A stretch of 57,271 nucleotides of DNA from Microvirga sp. (lineage in GTDB: Bacteria; Pseudomonadota; Alphaproteobacteria; Rhizobiales; Beijerinckiaceae). The stretch is from the NCBI GenBank assembly GCA_022241475.1, contig JAKOMT010000003.1, positions 207,126 to 264,396 on the forward strand, given 5' to 3'. The notes beneath the pieces are model-generated. The model did not search any database and had not been told where the DNA came from. It saw nothing but the letters and a program-made list of their open reading frames with translations. Within the stretch, counting starts at the first letter, position 1; each line of letters starts with the position of its first letter. The position numbers and the translations under genes were made by a program. Below are positions 19,619 through 28,069 of this stretch, piece by piece.

Positions 19619-20470
19619 ATGCGCGCCAGCATCTTCGCCGGCATGGCCATCGCCGCCGTCATCGTCGCCGCCCCGGCTCAATCCGCCGATCTGTTCGGAT
19701 CCCTTCGCGGAACGCAGAACGTTCATCCCGGGCAGACCGTTCACAACGGCATGACGCCGGTGACGACCTGGCAGGGCGCCTATTTCGGCGGCTTCGCCGG
19801 CATCGCCTCGGGACAGGCCAATCCGGGCCGCTCGCTGCAGAGCTTCCTCGGGCGCGAACTGCGGCTCAACACCTTCGAGAACCGCAATGGACTCTCTAAC
19901 TGGATCTCGCTTCCTGCGGGCAAGGAAAAGGGCAAGAATTTCGGCGTCTTCGCGGGCTATAATTTCCAGTTCGACGAGGCCGTTCTCGGGTTCGAGGCCG
20001 ACTACACCCGCTTGAACCTGCGCCTGACGAGCACCGATTCGCTCACGCGCGTGATCGGCGACCTGACGGGCCTTTTCGGGCTCGAAGGGCAGCCGGGCAA
20101 CGTGACCATGACGGGACGCTCGAACCTCCACCTCAAGGATCTGATGACGCTGCGCGCCCGCGCGGGCTACACGGCCGGGTCCTTCATGCCCTTCGTCACC
20201 GCCGGCGTCGCGCTCGCCAATTACGAGCTGTCGCAGTCGGCCGAGAGGCGGGTGGTGGTGCTCGGGACGGGCCAGACGGCGACCGCGGCGTACGGACCCC
20301 AGAACAAATCCGGCTTCGCCTTCGGCTTCGCCGGCGGCGCGGGCGTCGACGTGGCTTTGGGCCAGAACGGGTTCATGCGCGGCGAGTGGCAATACGCCCA
20401 TTTCCGCGACATCCAGGGCGTCAAGGCGACCCTGCACAATATTCGCGCCGCGACCGGCGTGCGCTTCTGA
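19619..20470 (+). CDS. Outer-membrane beta-barrel protein (Omp25/Omp31-like)
   Basis: A 283-residue protein with signal peptide residues 1-22 (cut at AQS-A) and a barrel ending in ATGVRF, a proper C-terminal beta-signal. Blocks WQGAYFGGFAGIASGQ, FGVFAGYNFQFDEAVLGFEADY, LRARAGYTAGSFMPFVTAGVALA and GGAGVDVALGQNGFMRGEWQYAHF are typical of the Brucella Omp25/31 group. It is more distant from the two preceding OMPs than they are from each other. A strong terminator follows. Confidence 0.88.
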   Translation: MRASIFAGMAIAAVIVAAPAQSADLFGSLRGTQNVHPGQTVHNGMTPVTTWQGAYFGGFAGIASGQANPGRSLQSFLGRELRLNTFENRNGLSNWISLPAGKEKGKNFGVFAGYNFQFDEAVLGFEADYTRLNLRLTSTDSLTRVIGDLTGLFGLEGQPGNVTMTGRSNLHLKDLMTLRARAGYTAGSFMPFVTAGVALANYELSQSAERRVVVLGTGQTATAAYGPQNKSGFAFGFAGGAGVDVALGQNGFMRGEWQYAHFRDIQGVKATLHNIRAATGVRF

Positions 20471-20496
20471 CGCGACGCAGCGCAGGAGATTTAAAG

Positions 20497-20525
20497 CGGC
20501 GGAGCCCGGTCGGGCTCCGCCGTTT
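20497..20525 (+). terminator. Rho-independent terminator after third OMP gene
   Basis: CGGCGGAGCCCG pairs fully with its complement across a tiny loop, then GTTT. It closes the OMP cluster before the serC promoter. Confidence 0.8.
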
Positions 20526-20549
20526 CGCGTTGGCGCGCCGTCGCCTCGC

Positions 20550-20578
20550 TTGACGGAGCCCGCGCCCCTCGTCATACC
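20550..20578 (+). promoter_or_regulatory. Sigma-70 promoter of serC
   Basis: TTGACG (20550-20555) and CATACC (20573-20578) are separated by 17 bases. The predicted start near 20585 coincides with the beginning of the serC leader hairpins. Confidence 0.6.
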
Positions 20579-20584
20579 GGTCGG

Positions 20585-20634
20585 CGGGACACCTATCCCC
20601 AACGATAGGCGCCCATCTGAAAGGATGGACTGAC
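20585..20634 (+). promoter_or_regulatory. serC leader RNA motif (two hairpins at the ribosome site)
   Basis: Two small hairpins precede serC: CCTATC/GATAGG (20592-20609) and CCATC/GATGG (20613-20628). The second contains part of the AAGGA ribosome site, six bases before the ATG region. This matches the serC motif described upstream of serC-serA in alphaproteobacteria, thought to control translation. The ligand or trigger is not known. Confidence 0.65.
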
Positions 20635-21810
20635 ATGACGAATACGCTTCCCGCCGCGCGTCCGCGCGCGCCCTACTTCTCGTCCGGCCCCTGCGCCAAG
20701 CGCCCCGGATGGTCGCTTCAAGCCCTGAGCGACGCCTCGCTCGGCCGCTCTCACCGCGCCAAGATCGGCAAGGCCAAGCTCGCGGAGGCCATCGACCTCA
20801 CGCGCGAAGTGCTCGGCGTGCCGGCGGATTACCGCATCGGCATCGTCCCGGCTTCCGACACCGGCGCCGTCGAGATGGCGATGTGGACCATGCTCGGCGC
20901 CCGCGGCGTCGACCTCCTCGCCTGGGAGAGCTTCGGCGAGGGCTGGATCACCGACGCGGTGAAGCAGCTCAAGCTCACCGATACGCGCATCATCAAGGCC
21001 GGCTACGGCGAGTTGCCCGATCTCTCGCAGGTCGACGCGAAAAACCGGGACGTGGTCTTCACCTGGAACGGCACGACGTCCGGCGTGCGCGTCGAGAACG
21101 CCGACTGGATCGCCGCCGAGCGTGACGGCGTCGTCATCTGCGACGCGACGTCCGCCGCCTTCGCGCAGCGGCTCGACTGGGCCAAGCTCGACGTCGTCAC
21201 CTTCTCCTGGCAGAAGGTGCTGGGCGGCGAGGCGGCGCACGGCATGCTGATCCTCTCCCCGCGCGCCGTGGCGCGTCTCGAGAGCTACACGCCCGACCGG
21301 CCGCTCCCGAAGATCTTCCGCCTGACGTCGGGCGGCAAGCTGATCGAGGGGATCTTCAAGGGCGAAACGATCAACACGCCCTCCATGCTCGCGGTCGAGG
21401 ATTACCTCGACGCGCTGAAGTGGGCGAAGGGCCTCGGCGGGCTCGACGCGCTGGTCGCCCGGGCCGACGCCAACGCCGGCGTGATCGCGGACTGGGCGGC
21501 GAAGTCGTCCTGGGCCGCGAACCTCGCCAAAGACCCGGCCACGGCCTCGAATACGAGCGTCTGCCTGACGATCGTCGACCCCGAAATCGTCGCCAGGGGG
21601 CCGGACGCCGTCGCGCAGGTCGCCAAGGGGCTGGCCTCGCGGCTCGAGAAGGAAGGCGTCGCCCTCGACATCGGCGCTTATCGCGACGCGCCCGCGGGCT
21701 TGCGCATCTGGTGCGGAGCGACCGTCGAGAAGGCCGATCTCGAAGCTCTCACGCCGTGGCTCGACTGGGCCTTCGCCGAAGAAAAAGCGAAGCTCGCGCA
21801 AGCGGCCTGA
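20635..21810 (+). CDS. serC: Phosphoserine aminotransferase
   Basis: SerC transaminates 3-phosphohydroxypyruvate to phosphoserine. The 391-residue PLP enzyme shows [15 protein letters not shown] at the N-terminus, [13 protein letters not shown], and the cofactor-lysine region [16 protein letters not shown]. It belongs to the alphaproteobacterial SerC subgroup rather than the shorter enterobacterial one. serA follows in the same direction, with a REP-like element in between, and the serC leader precedes it, so serine synthesis is probably controlled as a unit. Confidence 0.95.
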   Translation: MTNTLPAARPRAPYFSSGPCAKRPGWSLQALSDASLGRSHRAKIGKAKLAEAIDLTREVLGVPADYRIGIVPASDTGAVEMAMWTMLGARGVDLLAWESFGEGWITDAVKQLKLTDTRIIKAGYGELPDLSQVDAKNRDVVFTWNGTTSGVRVENADWIAAERDGVVICDATSAAFAQRLDWAKLDVVTFSWQKVLGGEAAHGMLILSPRAVARLESYTPDRPLPKIFRLTSGGKLIEGIFKGETINTPSMLAVEDYLDALKWAKGLGGLDALVARADANAGVIADWAAKSSWAANLAKDPATASNTSVCLTIVDPEIVARGPDAVAQVAKGLASRLEKEGVALDIGAYRDAPAGLRIWCGATVEKADLEALTPWLDWAFAEEKAKLAQAA

Positions 21811-21827
21811 ACGCGCGCGACGCTCCT

Positions 21828-21963
21828 CCCTCCCCTCAGGGGAGGGCCGGGGTGGGGCGGCCGCGAACGCGGCCTCTTGCCTCCGGGCGAGCAGACAGAA
21901 CGTTGCGAGCTTCGCGCGTTTCGCGCGAACACCCCACCCTTAATCCCTCCCCTGAGGGGAGGG
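21828..21963. repeat. REP/BIME-like paired palindrome, copy B (between serC and serA)
   Basis: Two perfect hairpins, CCCTCCCC-tca-GGGGAGGG (21828-21846) and CCCTCCCC-tga-GGGGAGGG (21945-21963), lie in opposite orientation. Their tails (CCGGGGTGGGGCGG and, inverted, CACCCCACCCTTAAT) point inward. It is the cleanest copy of the family also seen at 6340-6458 and 42020-42143. Its place inside a probable operon means it would be transcribed and could fold into the serC-serA mRNA. Confidence 0.8.
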
Positions 21964-22015
21964 AGACCGGTTGCGGCTACGCCCGCCGGCATCGATTTTT
22001 CAGGAGACATCCGCC

Positions 22016-23608
22016 ATGACCGCTCCCCGCGTCCTCATTTCAGACGCCCTTTCTCCCGCCGCCGTCGAGATCTTCAAGACGCGCGGCGTCGAGGTCGATT
22101 TCCAGCCGGACCTCGGCAAGGACAAAGATCGCCTCGCAGAGATCATCGGCCAGTATGACGGCCTGGCCATCCGCTCGGCGACGAAGGTTACGCCCAGGAT
22201 TCTGGAGCGCGCGGAGCGCCTCAAGGTCATCGGCCGCGCCGGCATCGGCGTCGACAACGTCGACGTTCCCGCCGCCACGGCGCGCGGCGTGATCGTGATG
22301 AATACGCCCTTCGGCAACTCGATCACCACCGCGGAGCACGCCATCGCCATGATGTTCGCGCTGGCGCGCCAGATCCCGCAGGCCGACGCTTCGACGCAGG
22401 CCGGCAAGTGGGAGAAGAACCGCTTCATGGGCGTCGAGATCACGGCGAAGACGCTCGGTCTCATCGGCTGCGGAAATATCGGCTCGATCGTCGCCGACCG
22501 CGCCGTGGGCCTGCGCATGCACGTGATCGCCTATGACCCGTTCCTCAGCCCCGAGCGCGCGGCCGAGCTCGGCGTCGAGCGGGTCGAGCTCGACGAATTG
22601 CTCGCCCGCGCCGACATCATCACGCTGCACACCCCGCTGACCGACAAGACGCGCAATATCCTCTCGGCCGACGCGATCGCGCGCACGAAGCCGGGCGTGC
22701 GCATCGTCAACTGCGCCCGCGGCGGCCTCGTCGACGAGGCGGCGTTGCGCGTGGCGCTCGACAACGGCCACGTCGCCGGCGCCGCCTTCGACGTGTTCAC
22801 GGACGAGCCGGCGACCGAGAACGCGCTGTTCGGCCATCCGAACGTCGTCTGCACGCCCCATCTCGGCGCCGCCACGACGGAGGCGCAGGAGAACGTCGCG
22901 CTTCAGGTCGCCGAGCAGATGTCGAACTACCTGATCTCGGGCGCCATCGAGAACGCCATCAACTTCCCCTCGATCAGCGCCGAGGAGGCGCCGCGCCTGA
23001 AGCCGTTCATCGCGCTCGCCGAGAGGCTCGGCTCCTTCGTCGGCCAGCTCACCGAGGCCCCGATCAGGGGCATCCGCATCGAATACGAGGGCGAGGTCGG
23101 GGGCATGAACACCCGCGCGCTCACCTCCGCCGCCGTCACCGGCGCCCTGCGGCCGTTCCTGCCGGACGTCAACATGGTCTCGGCGCCGAGCGTCGCGCGC
23201 GACCGCGGCATCACCGTCGAGGAGGTCAAGCGCGACGCGCAGACGCGCGATTACGACAGCTTGATCCGCATCGTGATCGACGCCGAGGACATGCCGCGCC
23301 ACGCCGGCGGCACCGTCTTCCATGACGGCAAGCCGCGCGTCGTCGAGATCCGCGACATCACCATCGACGCCGAATTCGCGCCCCACATGATCTACGTCCG
23401 CAACGCCGACAAGCCGGGGTTCATCGGCGCTTTCGGCTCGCTGCTCGGCGACGCGGGCGTCAACATCGCGACCTTCGCGCTCGGCCGCGACAGGCCGGGC
23501 GGCGACGCGATCTGCTTCGTCTCCGTCGACCAGCCCGTCGGCGCGGAACTCCTCGCCCGCATCGAGGCGCTGCCGCAGGTGAAGCGCGCGCGCGCCGTGA
23601 ACTTCTGA
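22016..23608 (+). CDS. serA: D-3-phosphoglycerate dehydrogenase
   Basis: SerA oxidises 3-phosphoglycerate, the first step of serine synthesis. The 530-residue long form has the NAD-binding loop GLIGCGNIGSIV, the catalytic segment NCARGGLVDEAALRVAL and histidine in CTPHLGAAT. An intervening domain (about residues 310-450) and a C-terminal ACT domain starting near ITIDAEFAPHMIYVRNADKPG complete it. An AGGAGACATCC site precedes the ATG at 22016. It follows serC, and a terminator closes the unit. Confidence 0.96.
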   Translation: MTAPRVLISDALSPAAVEIFKTRGVEVDFQPDLGKDKDRLAEIIGQYDGLAIRSATKVTPRILERAERLKVIGRAGIGVDNVDVPAATARGVIVMNTPFGNSITTAEHAIAMMFALARQIPQADASTQAGKWEKNRFMGVEITAKTLGLIGCGNIGSIVADRAVGLRMHVIAYDPFLSPERAAELGVERVELDELLARADIITLHTPLTDKTRNILSADAIARTKPGVRIVNCARGGLVDEAALRVALDNGHVAGAAFDVFTDEPATENALFGHPNVVCTPHLGAATTEAQENVALQVAEQMSNYLISGAIENAINFPSISAEEAPRLKPFIALAERLGSFVGQLTEAPIRGIRIEYEGEVGGMNTRALTSAAVTGALRPFLPDVNMVSAPSVARDRGITVEEVKRDAQTRDYDSLIRIVIDAEDMPRHAGGTVFHDGKPRVVEIRDITIDAEFAPHMIYVRNADKPGFIGAFGSLLGDAGVNIATFALGRDRPGGDAICFVSVDQPVGAELLARIEALPQVKRARAVNF

Positions 23609-23631
23609 TCGGCCAGGTCCGATCCCGGAAC

Positions 23632-23663
23632 AAGGGTCGCGGGGTGAGCCTCCGCGACCCTTT
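23632..23663 (+). terminator. Rho-independent terminator after serA
   Basis: AAGGGTCGCGG and CCGCGACCCTT form an 11-bp stem with a 9-base loop, followed by TATT. It lies about 24 bases past the serA stop. Confidence 0.85.
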
Positions 23664-23714
23664 ATTGCGACGATGCAAGGGATGACCCCTAAAATGGCGG
23701 GCCTCGACGGCTTA

Positions 23715-23740
23715 TCTCTTTCCTGAATGCAAGAAAGAGA
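23715..23740 (+). promoter_or_regulatory. Hairpin covering the ribosome site of the next gene
   Basis: TCTCTTTC and GAAAGAGA form a perfect 8-bp stem with a 10-base loop ending eight bases before the ATG at 23749. The right arm is part of the AGAGAGG ribosome site, so the fold would hide it. Confidence 0.45.
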
Positions 23741-23748
23741 GGTTCACG

Positions 23749-24732
23749 ATGGGATTGCTCGTCGAAGGAAAATGGCGCGACGACTGGTACGACACCAAGT
23801 CGACCGGCGGCCGGTTCAAGCGGCAGGATTCGCGCTTCCGTAACTGGGTCACGCCGGACGGAGCTCCGGGGCCGACGGGGGAGGGCGGTTTCGCCGCCGA
23901 GCCCGGACGCTACCATCTCTATGTCAGCCTCGCCTGCCCGTGGGCGCACCGCACCCTGATCTTCCGCAAGCTGAAGGGCCTCGAGGACGCGATCGGCGTC
24001 TCGGTGGTGCATTGGCTGATGCTCGACGAGGGCTGGACCTTCGAGCCCGGCCCGGGCGTCGTCGCGGACGACGTGAACGGCGCGCGCGTGCTGCACGAAG
24101 TCTATACGGCCGCCGACGCCGGCTACACGGGCCGCGTCACCGTTCCGATCCTCTGGGACAAGCAGCGCAAGACGATCGTCAACAACGAATCGGCCGACAT
24201 CATCCGCATGCTCAACAGCGCCTTCGACGGCGTCGGCGCGGCGGCGGGCGATTATTATCCCGAAGCGCTGCGCGCCGAGATCGACGAGCTGAACGACCGG
24301 ATCTACGACACGGTCAACAACGGCGTCTACAAGTCCGGCTTCGCGACGACGCAGGACGCCTACGAAGAAGCCGTGCGGCCGCTGTTCGAGACGCTCGACG
24401 CGCTCGACGAGCGGCTCGCGACGCGGCGCTATCTGACGGGCGACACGGTGACGGAAGCCGACTGGCGGCTGTTCACCACGCTCGTGCGCTTCGACGCCGT
24501 CTATGTCGGCCACTTCAAGTGCAACCTGCGCCGGATCGCGGATTACCGCCATATCAGCGGCTACCTGCGCGAATTGCATCAATGGCCGGGGGTGCGCGAG
24601 ACGGTCGATTTCGACCACATCAAGCGCCACTATTACGAGAGCCACGGGACGATCAACCCCACGGGTATCGTTCCGCTCGGCCCGATCCTCGATCTCGACG
24701 CGCCGCACGGGCGCGAGGCGATCGGCGGCTGA
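23749..24732 (+). CDS. Glutathionyl-hydroquinone reductase (Xi-class GST)
   Basis: A 327-residue enzyme of the YqjG/PcpF group, which strips glutathione from glutathionyl-hydroquinones in the cytoplasm. The catalytic Cys63 lies in the class signature SLACPWAHRTL. Other Xi-class marks are TVPILWDKQRKTIVNNESADIIRM (split across two loops), the conserved Tyr in NNGVYKSGFA and the dimer-helix region HISGYLRELHQWPGV. The gene stands alone, with its own hairpin at the ribosome site. No quinone-degradation gene is adjacent, so the role may be general quinone detoxification. Confidence 0.92.
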   Translation: MGLLVEGKWRDDWYDTKSTGGRFKRQDSRFRNWVTPDGAPGPTGEGGFAAEPGRYHLYVSLACPWAHRTLIFRKLKGLEDAIGVSVVHWLMLDEGWTFEPGPGVVADDVNGARVLHEVYTAADAGYTGRVTVPILWDKQRKTIVNNESADIIRMLNSAFDGVGAAAGDYYPEALRAEIDELNDRIYDTVNNGVYKSGFATTQDAYEEAVRPLFETLDALDERLATRRYLTGDTVTEADWRLFTTLVRFDAVYVGHFKCNLRRIADYRHISGYLRELHQWPGVRETVDFDHIKRHYYESHGTINPTGIVPLGPILDLDAPHGREAIGG

Positions 24733-24773
24733 ATTAACGCGCGTCGGCGACGCCGGTCGACGCCCGTCCCTGA

Positions 24774-25175
24774 TCAGATCTCGTCAATGAGATCGTCGGC
24801 GACGGCCCGACGGGCGTCGTCGTCCGCGGCGAGCCGGTGAAAATGGATTTCATCGGCGCCGCGCGCGATCATCGCGGCGAGCCAGCCTGCGCGCTCCCGA
24901 CCGGCGCATGACACGTCGACAACGCGCGCGAAGCCCGCCTGATCGCGTCGGACGGCGATCATCACGTCGCCCGCGAGATCCTCGTCGTCGAGTTCGGCGC
25001 TCGCCATGATCCCCACCACGTAGCGCCGACCCGACCGCCCTCGCCACGACGAGAGCGACAGCGCGAAATCGAGCCCCGCCGTCGCCCGCAGCCGCTCCTC
25101 GCGGACCCGCGCCCGCTCGACGCGGTTCTCGCGCGATGGCCGTGCGGCGAAGATGAGGGCGGCGTGCATGTTCAT
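24774..25175 (-). CDS. Uncharacterised 133-residue protein
   Basis: I do not recognise a family. The product is acidic at the end (VADDLIDEI) and Arg-rich at the start. The middle reads like an alternating alpha/beta domain: RYVVGIMASAELDDEDLAGDV, then MIAVRRDQAGFARVVDVSCAGRE, then WLAAMIARGADEIHFHRL. There is no signal peptide or membrane helix. Codon use looks like its neighbours, supporting a real gene. The start is ATG 25175 or ATG 25169, without a clear ribosome site. It lies between the convergent reductase gene and plsC, upstream of it on the minus strand. Confidence 0.55.
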   Translation of the reverse strand: MNMHAALIFAARPSRENRVERARVREERLRATAGLDFALSLSSWRGRSGRRYVVGIMASAELDDEDLAGDVMIAVRRDQAGFARVVDVSCAGRERAGWLAAMIARGADEIHFHRLAADDDARRAVADDLIDEI

Positions 25176-25218
25176 GCAATGTTCTTATCATCGCGCCGAG
25201 ACCTCGTCAATCAGACCG

Positions 25219-26016
25219 TCATCCCGAAACCGCGCGCCCGGCGTTCGTCGCCGAGACGATCCGGCGCGCCTCCATCCAGGCCTCGCGCGTCGCGTGCTTG
25301 CGGTCGCTCGCCGAATCGAACGCGATCGGTTCGCCCCAATGCACGACGACGTCAAAGGGGCCGCCGGTGAGCACGCCCGCGAGATGGGGCACGAGGTCCA
25401 TGTCGCCGTACCAGCAGAGATCGGGCCGCTCTGCCCGGGTCAGGGGCAGGCCGTTGCGGCGGGTGTAGGCGATGGCGAGCGGCTGTAGCGCGAGGTCGTC
25501 GAGCGCATGGTCGTCGACCGCCATCCGCGCCGCGCCGACGAGGGAGGCGCGGAACGGCAGGACGCGGTTGCCGTCGCTCGTCGTGCCTTCGGCGAACAGC
25601 ACCACGGGTTCGCCCCGCGCCAACCGGCGCGCGATCGTCGCCGAGACTGCGCCGGTGGCGCGCTTGCTGTTGCGGTCGATGAAGATCGAGCGCTGCATGC
25701 GCGCGAGAAAGCCGAACACGGGCCAGCCGGCGATCTCGGATTTCGCCACGAAGGAGACCGGGGCGAGCGAGGCGAGGACGACGATGTCGATCCAGGAGCA
25801 GTGATTCGACAACACGAGCGAGGGCCGCCCGGCGGGCCGCGCGCCGCGCTCGACGATTCGGCCGCCGAGCACGCGGATCGCCACCCGGTGGAAGGCCATC
25901 GGCAGCGTGCGCGCCACGGCCCAGTCGAAACGCAGCGCGAGAGCGTGCAGCGGAAACAGGACGAAGAAGGTGACGACGAGCGCGACGACTTTTCCGGCGA
26001 TGACGAGCGCCTTCAT
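25219..26016 (-). CDS. plsC: 1-acyl-sn-glycerol-3-phosphate acyltransferase
   Basis: A 265-residue membrane acyltransferase that adds the second acyl chain to make phosphatidic acid. An N-terminal membrane segment (residues 5-25) precedes the HX4D catalytic motif in NHCSWID; FAEGTTSDGNRVLPF is the substrate-binding block. It lies 10 bases downstream of rimI on the minus strand, completing a tsaB-rimI-plsC row that is common in alphaproteobacteria. Confidence 0.9.
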   Translation of the reverse strand: MKALVIAGKVVALVVTFFVLFPLHALALRFDWAVARTLPMAFHRVAIRVLGGRIVERGARPAGRPSLVLSNHCSWIDIVVLASLAPVSFVAKSEIAGWPVFGFLARMQRSIFIDRNSKRATGAVSATIARRLARGEPVVLFAEGTTSDGNRVLPFRASLVGAARMAVDDHALDDLALQPLAIAYTRRNGLPLTRAERPDLCWYGDMDLVPHLAGVLTGGPFDVVVHWGEPIAFDSASDRKHATREAWMEARRIVSATNAGRAVSG

Positions 26017-26026
26017 CGCCGAAGGC

Positions 26027-26503
26027 TCAGAGTTCGGCCGACATGGTCAACGCCGTGGCGCGCGACCCGTCCGCCTTGAGATAATAGCCCTCGCGCCGGC
26101 CGATCTCGGCGAACCCGAAACGGCGGTAGAGCGCGAGCGCCGGCCCATTGCCCTCGTCCACCTCGAGATGCACGCGCGCCGCTCCGCGCCGCACGAGCGC
26201 GTCGAGATGGCGCTCCAGCAGGAGCCGCGAATGCCCCTTGCCCCGCGCCGTCGACGCGATCGCGATGGTCAGGATCTCGGCCTCGTCGACGACGACCCGA
26301 GACATGCAGAAGCCTTGCGCCTCGCGGGCGCCGAAGAACATCCCGTCGCCGATGATGGAGCGCTCGACGAGCAGGCGCTCGAAATCGAGGGCGCTCCATG
26401 GTCGCGCGAAGGCGCTCGCGTGGATTTCGGCGAGGCGGCGGGAATGGGCGGTATCGAGCGGCGCCACCGAGGGCGCCGCAGGGGCGCTGAACCAGGAGGC
26501 CAT
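26027..26503 (-). CDS. rimI: Ribosomal protein bS18-alanine N-acetyltransferase RimI
   Basis: A 158-residue GNAT acetyltransferase. The acetyl-CoA loop appears as ARGKGHSRLLL, with LEVDEGNGPALALYRRFGF as the C-terminal GNAT block and GRREGYYLKADGSRATALTM typical of RimI. Its ATG overlaps the tsaB TGA by one base (ATGA), so the two are probably translationally coupled. The tsaB-rimI pair is conserved widely. RimI acetylates the N-terminus of ribosomal protein S18 in E. coli. Confidence 0.9.
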   Translation of the reverse strand: MASWFSAPAAPSVAPLDTAHSRRLAEIHASAFARPWSALDFERLLVERSIIGDGMFFGAREAQGFCMSRVVVDEAEILTIAIASTARGKGHSRLLLERHLDALVRRGAARVHLEVDEGNGPALALYRRFGFAEIGRREGYYLKADGSRATALTMSAEL

Positions 26504-27186
26504 CAGCGCCTCGCGATGCGCGCGGCGTCCTGCGGACGGGCGTCCGGGCCCCGCAGATAGAAGGGCTTGGGCAGCGCGCTGGCCGGATCGGCGGCCATGC
26601 CGAGGCGGGCGACCCAGGCGATGTCGGGATGATCGGCCGCCGAGTTCATCACCACCGCGACGCCGGCCTGCGTCGCCTCCGCCGCCACGATCGCAGCGGC
26701 CGATCCCGTCAGCACCACGGGGCCGGAGCCGAGATAGCGCACGGCCTCGCGCACGCCCATATGCGCCGGCGCCACGACCGAGCGTCCGCCCGGCGCCACG
26801 GCCTGGAAATAAACGGCCCCGTGCCGCGCGTCGATGGCGGCGGCGAGGAGCCTGCGCTCGCCGGACGCCACGAGCGGGGACAGGAGCGCCGACAGCGTCG
26901 TGACGCCCACGGCCGGAACGCGGCAGGCGAGCGCCACGGCGCGCGCCGCCGAGATGCCGACGCGCAGACCCGTGAAGCTGCCCGGTCCGATGGTGACGGC
27001 CACGCGGTCGATGGATTTCAGTCCGCCCTCGACCTGCGACCCGACGCGGTCGAGGAGAGGCGTCAGCGCCTCGGCGTGCCCGCGCTCCATGACGAGGCTT
27101 TCGCTCGCCAGCGGCTCGGCCGATCCCGCCTCGATGATGCAGGCCGAACAGGCCCCGAGAGCCGTGTCGATCGCCAGAACGCGCAC
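26503..27186 (-). CDS. tsaB: tRNA threonylcarbamoyladenosine synthesis protein TsaB
   Basis: TsaB supports TsaD and TsaE in making t6A37 in ANN-decoding tRNAs. The 227-residue product starts MRVLAIDTALGACSACI, has GPGSFTGLRVGISAARAVA, and keeps the ASKHA fold but not the metal site of TsaD. The GTG at 27186 is preferred, with a GGGAG site nine bases upstream. A TTG at 27195 would place that site too close. It overlaps rimI downstream. Confidence 0.92.
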   Translation of the reverse strand: MRVLAIDTALGACSACIIEAGSAEPLASESLVMERGHAEALTPLLDRVGSQVEGGLKSIDRVAVTIGPGSFTGLRVGISAARAVALACRVPAVGVTTLSALLSPLVASGERRLLAAAIDARHGAVYFQAVAPGGRSVVAPAHMGVREAVRYLGSGPVVLTGSAAAIVAAEATQAGVAVVMNSAADHPDIAWVARLGMAADPASALPKPFYLRGPDARPQDAARIARR

Positions 27187-27213
27187 GCTTCCCAACTCCC
27201 AAAAAGATGCGGA

Positions 27214-27831
27214 TCAGGCGATCTCGCAGAATTCCTCGAACGCGAATCGCGGCAGTCGCGGACGCAGATCGCTGCGGTCACCATAACCGAGATTGCACAG
27301 AAAATTCGCCCGGATTCGTCCCGACGGGAAGAACGCCTCCTCGACGCCTTTGGCGTCGAACCCGCCCATCGGGCCGCAATCGAGGCCGAGCGCGCGCGCC
27401 GCCATGATGAGATACGCGCCCTGCAGCGTTCCGTTCTGAAGCGCGGCGCGTTCGATGGCCTCGGGCTTGTCCTCGACCCAGGAGCGCGGTCCGACGGGGT
27501 CGTGCGGGTGGAGGAATTCGTATTTCTCGTAGAAATCGAGATCGTAGCCGATGATCGCGGTCACGGGAGCGCTCGTGGTCTGGCGCACGTTGCCGCGGGC
27601 GAGATGCGGCTCGAGCCGCGCCTTGGCCTCGGGCGAGACGACGAAGACGATCCGGGCCGGCGAAGAATTGGCGCTCGTCGGACCCATTTTCATGAGATCG
27701 GCCAGCGCGCGCAGGAGCGCCGGCGAGACGGCGCTGTCGCGCCAGCGGCGCAGGGTGCGCGCCTCGCGGAAGAGCTGGTCGAGCGCGGCGTCGGAAAGCG
27801 GCGCGCCGGCGGCGGTCCCGGGAAAGTCCAT
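27214..27831 (-). CDS. Nitroreductase-family enzyme, malonic semialdehyde reductase (RutE)-like
   Basis: A 205-residue flavin reductase-type protein. The N-terminal TLRRWRDSAVSPALLRAL and MGPTSANSSPARIVFV, and the block GLDCGPMGGFDAKGVEEAFF, match the RutE/HadB group, which reduces malonic semialdehyde or similar small carbonyls. The rest of the rut pyrimidine pathway is absent nearby, so the assignment is to a subfamily rather than a pathway. The gene lies upstream of tsaB on the same strand, 27 bases apart. Confidence 0.82.
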   Translation of the reverse strand: MDFPGTAAGAPLSDAALDQLFREARTLRRWRDSAVSPALLRALADLMKMGPTSANSSPARIVFVVSPEAKARLEPHLARGNVRQTTSAPVTAIIGYDLDFYEKYEFLHPHDPVGPRSWVEDKPEAIERAALQNGTLQGAYLIMAARALGLDCGPMGGFDAKGVEEAFFPSGRIRANFLCNLGYGDRSDLRPRLPRFAFEEFCEIA

Positions 27832-27919
27832 GGCGATGTATCCCCTCGATCAATCGGATGCGCGAAACAATGCTCCGGACAGAGCACGGCCCGGCCTCGT
27901 CTTGCAAGAGGAGAGCCAG

Positions 27920-27979
27920 GAGGCGATCAACGAGGCGATCAACGAGGCGCGCAGAGAGGCGCGCAAAGAGGGGCGCAAG
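27920..27979. repeat. Five-copy 12-bp tandem repeat
   Basis: Five consecutive 12-base units run GAGGCGATCAAC (twice), GAGGCGCGCAGA, GAGGCGCGCAAA, GAGGGGCGCAAG, decaying left to right. A weaker sixth unit precedes them. The repeat lies in the 238-base gap between the RutE-like gene and the NifU-type gene, close to the former's start. Nothing else was seen in that gap. Confidence 0.8.
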
Positions 27980-28069
27980 CAGCCGCGCGGCGAGGCGCAT
28001 AAGCGAGCGCCCGGCCGCTTGGCCAGAGCTCGAGCCGCGTCTGATTCAGGGAATGAAAAAGCCCGGCGG

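Noticed and set aside
27193..27195. TTG as the start of tsaB
   Set aside because: The only good ribosome site would be one base away; the GTG nine bases later has correct spacing and matches homologues.
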